Positions 60,808 to 64,000 of a stretch of 64,000 bases of DNA are shown here, piece by piece. The DNA is from Jiangella alba (GTDB taxonomy: Bacteria; Actinomycetota; Actinomycetes; Jiangellales; Jiangellaceae). The stretch lies in NCBI RefSeq assembly GCF_900106035.1, contig NZ_FNUC01000004.1, positions 1 through 64,000 on the forward strand. Direction: 5' to 3'. The notes beneath the pieces are model-generated. The model saw only the letters and a program-made list of their open reading frames with translations, was not told the origin of the DNA and ran no database searches. Positions within the stretch are counted from its first letter, which is position 1. Each line of letters begins with the position of its first letter. The translations under genes were made by a program, and so were the position numbers.

Positions 60808-60848
60808 GTGCGAGTCGTCCCCGCCGGGCGAACGCCCGTGACTCGCAC
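60808..60848. terminator. Nested hairpin in the 254-bp divergent region before the carboxylate-amine ligase
   Basis: GTGCGAGTC (60808-60816) pairs with GACTCGCAC (60840-60848); inside, CGGGCG-AA-CGCCCG forms a second stem. A CACTC-GT-GAGTG palindrome follows at 60846-60857. It could be a regulatory site or part of the leader; no gene occupies 60703-60956. Confidence 0.45.
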
Positions 60849-60930
60849 TCGTGAGTGAAGCGATGCCTCTTGTCAATATGCGCGACGGTTTCACTCCGCA
60901 AAAGGTGTGAGATAGGGCATTCCGTAATTA

Positions 60931-60954
60931 CCGGAAGGCGTGTAACACTTCCGG
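60931..60954. promoter_or_regulatory. Inverted repeat just before the carboxylate-amine ligase start
   Basis: CCGGAAG (60931-60937) and CTTCCGG (60948-60954) with GTGTAACAC in the centre, 2 bp before the ATG at 60957. Position suits an operator or a stem that hides the start. Confidence 0.5.
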
Positions 60955-60956
60955 AC

Positions 60957-62087
60957 ATGCAGATCCCTTTCGCGCCGTCCACCCACAGCAGCCTGGGCGT
61001 GGAATGGGAACTGCAACTGGTCGATCCCGAGACCCGCGAGCTGACGTCCGGCGCCATCGAGATCCTCGACGAACTCCGCCCGGCCGGCGCCGAGGAGCAT
61101 CCGAAGGCCAAGCACGAGTTGCTGCAGTCGACCATCGAGGTCGTCACCGGCGTGTGCCAGACGGTCGGCGAGGCCAAGGCCGACCTCGCCGAGACGGTCC
61201 GGACGGTGGCCAAGGCGGCCGATCGCCGCGGGCTGGCGCTGATGTGCGCCGGCACCCACCCGATCACCAACTGGAACAGCCAGAAGATCAGCCCGAAGCC
61301 ACGCTACGAGCAACTCGTCGAGAACCTGCAGTGGCTGGCCCGCCGGCTGCAGATCTTCGGCGTCCACGTGCACGTCGGCGTGCGCTCGCCGGAGAAAGTC
61401 ATTCCCATTGTCAACGCCCTGACGTCCTACGTGCCGCATTTCCTGGCGCTCTCCGCGTCGTCGCCGTACTGGGTGGGCCACGACACCGGCCTCGCCTCGT
61501 CGCGCAGCAAGGTGTTCGAGGCGCTGCCCACGGCCGGCCTGCCGTACCAGCTGTCCGGCTGGGACCAGTTCGAGAGCTACATGGGGACGCTGATCTCCAC
61601 CCGCACCATCGACTCCGTCCGCGAGGTGTGGTGGGACATCCGCCCGCATCCCGACTTCGGCACCGTCGAGCTGCGCATCTGCGACGGGCTGCCCACGCTG
61701 GACGAGGTGGGCGCCGTCGCCGCGCTGGCCCAGTGCCTGGTCGAACGGCTGGACCGCGAGATCGACCGCGGCTACCGGCTGCCGTCGCCGAAGAACTGGG
61801 TGGTCCGCGAGAACAAGTGGCGCGCCGCCCGGTTCGGCCTCGAGGCCGAGATCATCGTCGACGACAAGGACACCGTCGTGCCCGTGCGCAGGGCATTGCT
61901 CGATTTGACCGACGAACTCATGCCCATTGCCCGTAGACTGTCCTGCACCGCGGAGCTCGCCGGCATCGAACGCATTGTCGCGCACGGAGCGAGCTATCAG
62001 CGGCAACGGACAATTGCAGAGGCGAACGGCGGTGATTTGACCAAGGTCGTCGACAGCCTCTTGGAAGAGATGGCTACAGGGTTGTGA
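60957..62087 (+). CDS. YbdK-type carboxylate-amine ligase (glutamate-cysteine ligase family 2)
   Basis: 376 residues from ATG 60957; an in-frame reading upstream to 60855 crosses the inverted repeat. GCS2 fold: SSLGVEWELQLVDPETREL (N-terminal ATP-grasp-like Glu), GTHPITNWNSQKISPKPRY, LQIFGVHVHVGVRSPEKVI with its His pair, and WWDIRPHPDFGTVELRICDG near residue 225. Family members have weak glutamate-cysteine ligase activity or unknown amine substrates. It is followed after four bases by an M20 amidohydrolase, so the pair may make and cleave the same amide. Confidence 0.88.
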   Translation: MQIPFAPSTHSSLGVEWELQLVDPETRELTSGAIEILDELRPAGAEEHPKAKHELLQSTIEVVTGVCQTVGEAKADLAETVRTVAKAADRRGLALMCAGTHPITNWNSQKISPKPRYEQLVENLQWLARRLQIFGVHVHVGVRSPEKVIPIVNALTSYVPHFLALSASSPYWVGHDTGLASSRSKVFEALPTAGLPYQLSGWDQFESYMGTLISTRTIDSVREVWWDIRPHPDFGTVELRICDGLPTLDEVGAVAALAQCLVERLDREIDRGYRLPSPKNWVVRENKWRAARFGLEAEIIVDDKDTVVPVRRALLDLTDELMPIARRLSCTAELAGIERIVAHGASYQRQRTIAEANGGDLTKVVDSLLEEMATGL

Positions 62088-62091
62088 CCGA

Positions 62092-63264
62092 GTGACCTAC
62101 GACTGGCTTGCGAGCTGGCTCGACCTTCATACCGACGACCTCACAGCGCTGCGTCGCACGCTCCACGCGCGGCCCGAGCTCGGCCTGAACGAGCACCAGA
62201 CCACCGACCTCCTCGTCCGCCAGCTGCGGATGTCCGGCCTCGAGCCACGAGTGCTGCCGCGCGGCACCGGCGTGGTCGTCGACATCGGCACCGGCTCGCG
62301 CACCGTCGCGCTGCGCGCCGACATCGACGCGCTGCCGCTGCCCGATCTCAAGGACGTCCCCTACCGCTCCACCGTCGACGGCGTCTGCCACGCTTGCGGC
62401 CACGACGCGCACACCGTCATGGCGCTCGGCGCGGCCATGGCGCTGGCGAAGGTGCCGCAGCTGCCCGGCCGGGTGCGGGTGATCTTCCAGCCCGGCGAGG
62501 AGATCATGGCCGGCGCCCGCGAGGTCATCGCGGCCGGCGCGCTGGAGGGTGTCGAGCGGGCGTTCGCGCTGCACTGCGACCCGCGGCTGCCGGTCGGCCA
62601 GATCGGCATGCGCTCCGGCCCCATCACGGCGGCCTGCGACCTCGTCGAGGTGCGCGTCTCCGGCCCCGGCGGGCACACCGCGCGGCCGCAGCTGACCGTC
62701 GACACCGTCGACACGCTGTCGCGCATCGCCGTCGACGCGCCGGCGCTGCTGGCCCGGCAGATCGACATCCGGGCCGGGTTCTCGCTGGTGTGGGGGTCGA
62801 TCCAGGCCGGCGGACCGCCCAACGCCATCCCGTCCGAGGGCGTGCTGCGCGGCACCGTCCGGGTGCTCGACCACGCCGCCTGGGCCGACGCCGAGAAGTA
62901 CGTCCGCGCCGTCGTCCGCGACCTCGCGCACCCCAGCGGCGCCCGGGTCGAGGTCGACTACGAGCGTGGCGTGCCGCCGGTGGTGAACGACGAGGCCAGC
63001 GTGGTGCTCATGCGCCAGGCCGTCGCCACCGAGCTCGGCCCGCACGCCGTCACCGGCACCTCCACCAGCATGGGCGGCGAGGACTTCGCCTGGTACGGCG
63101 AGCACGTGCCGCTGGCGCTGGCGCGCATCGGCGTGCACGGCAGCGCGCTGCCGAAGATGGGCGACCTCCACCAGGGCGACTTCGACATCGACGAGAAGGC
63201 GCTGGCCTACGGCGTGCGGGTGTTCGTCAGCACGGCCCTCGCCGCGCTGACGGCGTCGCGCTAG
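62092..63264 (+). CDS. M20-family amidohydrolase
   Basis: 390 residues from a GTG at 62092, 4 bases after the ligase stop. Zinc amidohydrolase: RRTLHARPELGLNEHQTTDL, VALRADIDALPLPD (Asp), CGHDAHTVMALGAAMAL (His), the catalytic Glu in FQPGEEIMAGARE, a His in FALHCDPRLP, and GGEDFAWYGEH at the end. It resembles hippurate/N-acyl-L-amino-acid hydrolases. It shares its stop with the convergent GH3 gene (CTAG at 63261-63264). Confidence 0.92.
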   Translation: MTYDWLASWLDLHTDDLTALRRTLHARPELGLNEHQTTDLLVRQLRMSGLEPRVLPRGTGVVVDIGTGSRTVALRADIDALPLPDLKDVPYRSTVDGVCHACGHDAHTVMALGAAMALAKVPQLPGRVRVIFQPGEEIMAGAREVIAAGALEGVERAFALHCDPRLPVGQIGMRSGPITAACDLVEVRVSGPGGHTARPQLTVDTVDTLSRIAVDAPALLARQIDIRAGFSLVWGSIQAGGPPNAIPSEGVLRGTVRVLDHAAWADAEKYVRAVVRDLAHPSGARVEVDYERGVPPVVNDEASVVLMRQAVATELGPHAVTGTSTSMGGEDFAWYGEHVPLALARIGVHGSALPKMGDLHQGDFDIDEKALAYGVRVFVSTALAALTASR

Positions 63265-64000
63265 CAGCCCTGCTGCTCGGCCCCGGAGACGGGGACGGGC
63301 AGCGTGCCGCGCGCCGGTGACGTCCCGGCCAGCACCTCGGCCAGCGCGCGGAACGCCCCCGGCGTGCGCCCGTACAGCGCGATCTTCACCGGCGCGTCGC
63401 TGCCGCCGAGCGCGTACGGGCGGTCCAGCGCGACCACGACGTCGCCGGAGCCGGGCTCCGTCCCGCCGAGCAGCCGCACGGTCGTCGGCGCGTTCGCGTC
63501 GGTGCTGAGCCCGGCCGCCGCGGCGGCCTCGTCGAAGCGGACGCGGTCGGCCGCCTCGCCGCCGACGACGCGGACCGGGCCGTCGACCAGGGGGCCCTCG
63601 CAGGCGCCGGCGACGACCGTGACGCCGCCCAGCGACTCCTGGTAGGACAGCTCCTCGTGGGAGCCGACGGCGGCCGGGTCGGGCGCCGGGCCGGCCGCCT
63701 CGTGCAGCATCAGCGCGACGCCGCGGGTGGCCGCCTGGGCCAGCCGGTCGGCGGGCAGCTCGCCGCTCGCGACGGCGTCGACGATGGCGGTGTGCGCGGA
63801 CTCGACGTCGGCCGGCATCAGCACGACGTCGGCGCCGGCGGCCAGCGACATCACCGCGGCGGCGCCGGAGCCGTAGCCGTCGCTGATGGCGGCCATGTCC
63901 TGCGCGTCGGTGACCACCAGCCCGTCGAAGCCGAGCTCGTCCCGCAGCAGCCCGATGACCTTCGGCGACAGCGACGACGGAAGACCTGACTCGACGGCCT
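63261..64000 (-). CDS. Glycoside hydrolase family 3 (beta-N-acetylhexosaminidase-like), C-terminal part
   Basis: Only about the last 245 residues are inside the window; the N-terminal barrel lies beyond the right edge. At the start of the visible part GLLRDELGFDGLVVTDAQDMAAI contains the catalytic-nucleophile Asp (VTDAQDM) at the position typical of NagZ-like GH3, followed by GADVVLMPADVESA, LPADRLAQAATRGVALMLHE and a long GH3-type C-terminal domain with weak beta-strand pattern. It is probably secreted or periplasm-side cell-wall turnover, but the signal is not visible. Confidence 0.8.
   Translation of the reverse strand, partial: AVESGLPSSLSPKVIGLLRDELGFDGLVVTDAQDMAAISDGYGSGAAAVMSLAAGADVVLMPADVESAHTAIVDAVASGELPADRLAQAATRGVALMLHEAAGPAPDPAAVGSHEELSYQESLGGVTVVAGACEGPLVDGPVRVVGGEAADRVRFDEAAAAAGLSTDANAPTTVRLLGGTEPGSGDVVVALDRPYALGGSDAPVKIALYGRTPGAFRALAEVLAGTSPARGTLPVPVSGAEQQGC

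Overview
The window is a GC-rich (roughly 70 %), gene-dense stretch of an actinobacterial chromosome. Support for that placement comes from the groESL operon with two CIRCE operators, an SdhCDAB operon with small SdhC/SdhD anchors, a CBS-free GuaB3 paralogue next to GuaB, a GabD2-type dehydrogenase, an MgtA-type mannosyltransferase, F420-related genes, and frequent GTG starts. A Jiangella-like or related actinomycete would fit, but the genus cannot be fixed from sequence alone. No rRNA, convincing tRNA, CRISPR array, transposase or prophage was seen.

Layout. 1-4261 (minus): a BmpA/RbsA-type nucleoside ABC importer (lipoprotein, double-NBD ATPase, two permeases) with a strong hairpin between the lipoprotein and ATPase genes. 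4451-9060 (minus): two secreted proteins, an acyl-CoA mutase large subunit, a tandem ~215 bp repeat block and an unknown protein. 9295-13948 (plus): mannosyltransferase, then sdhCDAB. 14007-16731 (plus): MFS exporter with an attenuator-like leader, PadR regulator and HAAS-type membrane protein. 16707-19022 (minus): PcrA helicase. 19187-21511: a frameshifted TIGR02206-like membrane gene, a lipoprotein, an I36-like secreted inhibitor and a small membrane protein. 21579-25420: PspC-domain histidine kinase and LuxR regulator divergent from a PspC membrane protein, an EsrISR-like envelope-stress module. 25297-28095 (minus): GDPD phosphodiesterase and guaA. 28190-34089 (plus): a large secreted propeller-like protein and a two-gene ABC exporter with extreme active-site asymmetry. 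34088-35221: an AbiEi/DUF559-like gene between two inverted copies of a palindromic element. 35233-41276: gabD2, guaB3, a quinone-reductase-like gene divergent from a TetR gene, and guaB. 41363-45507: hypothetical, AMIN-like, membrane, VOC, TetR and aminotransferase genes. 45508-50204: repeat-rich spacer, putative F420-0 importer with a structured leader, and an F420-dependent FGD-like oxidoreductase. 50246-53533: divergent sialidase and sialate mutarotase-like genes. 53534-57535: a doubtful small ORF, DUF2891 and lipoprotein genes, groEL and groES. 57717-64000: THUMP-like methyltransferase, NUDIX hydrolase, secreted protein, second GDPD, YbdK-type carboxylate-amine ligase coupled to an M20 amidohydrolase, and the 3' part of a GH3 glycosidase.

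Working together: nucleoside uptake and GuaA/GuaB/GuaB3 touch purine metabolism; SdhCDAB and GabD2 meet at succinate; sialidase and mutarotase form the start of sialic acid use; the F420-0 importer sits beside an F420 enzyme. The most unusual observations are the ABC exporter pair that retains exactly one composite ATP site, the AbiEi-like gene bracketed by inverted 47 bp palindromic elements, an identical 49 bp repeat lying inside the 5' coding regions of two unrelated genes, and a possible leader-peptide/terminator control region before the MFS exporter.
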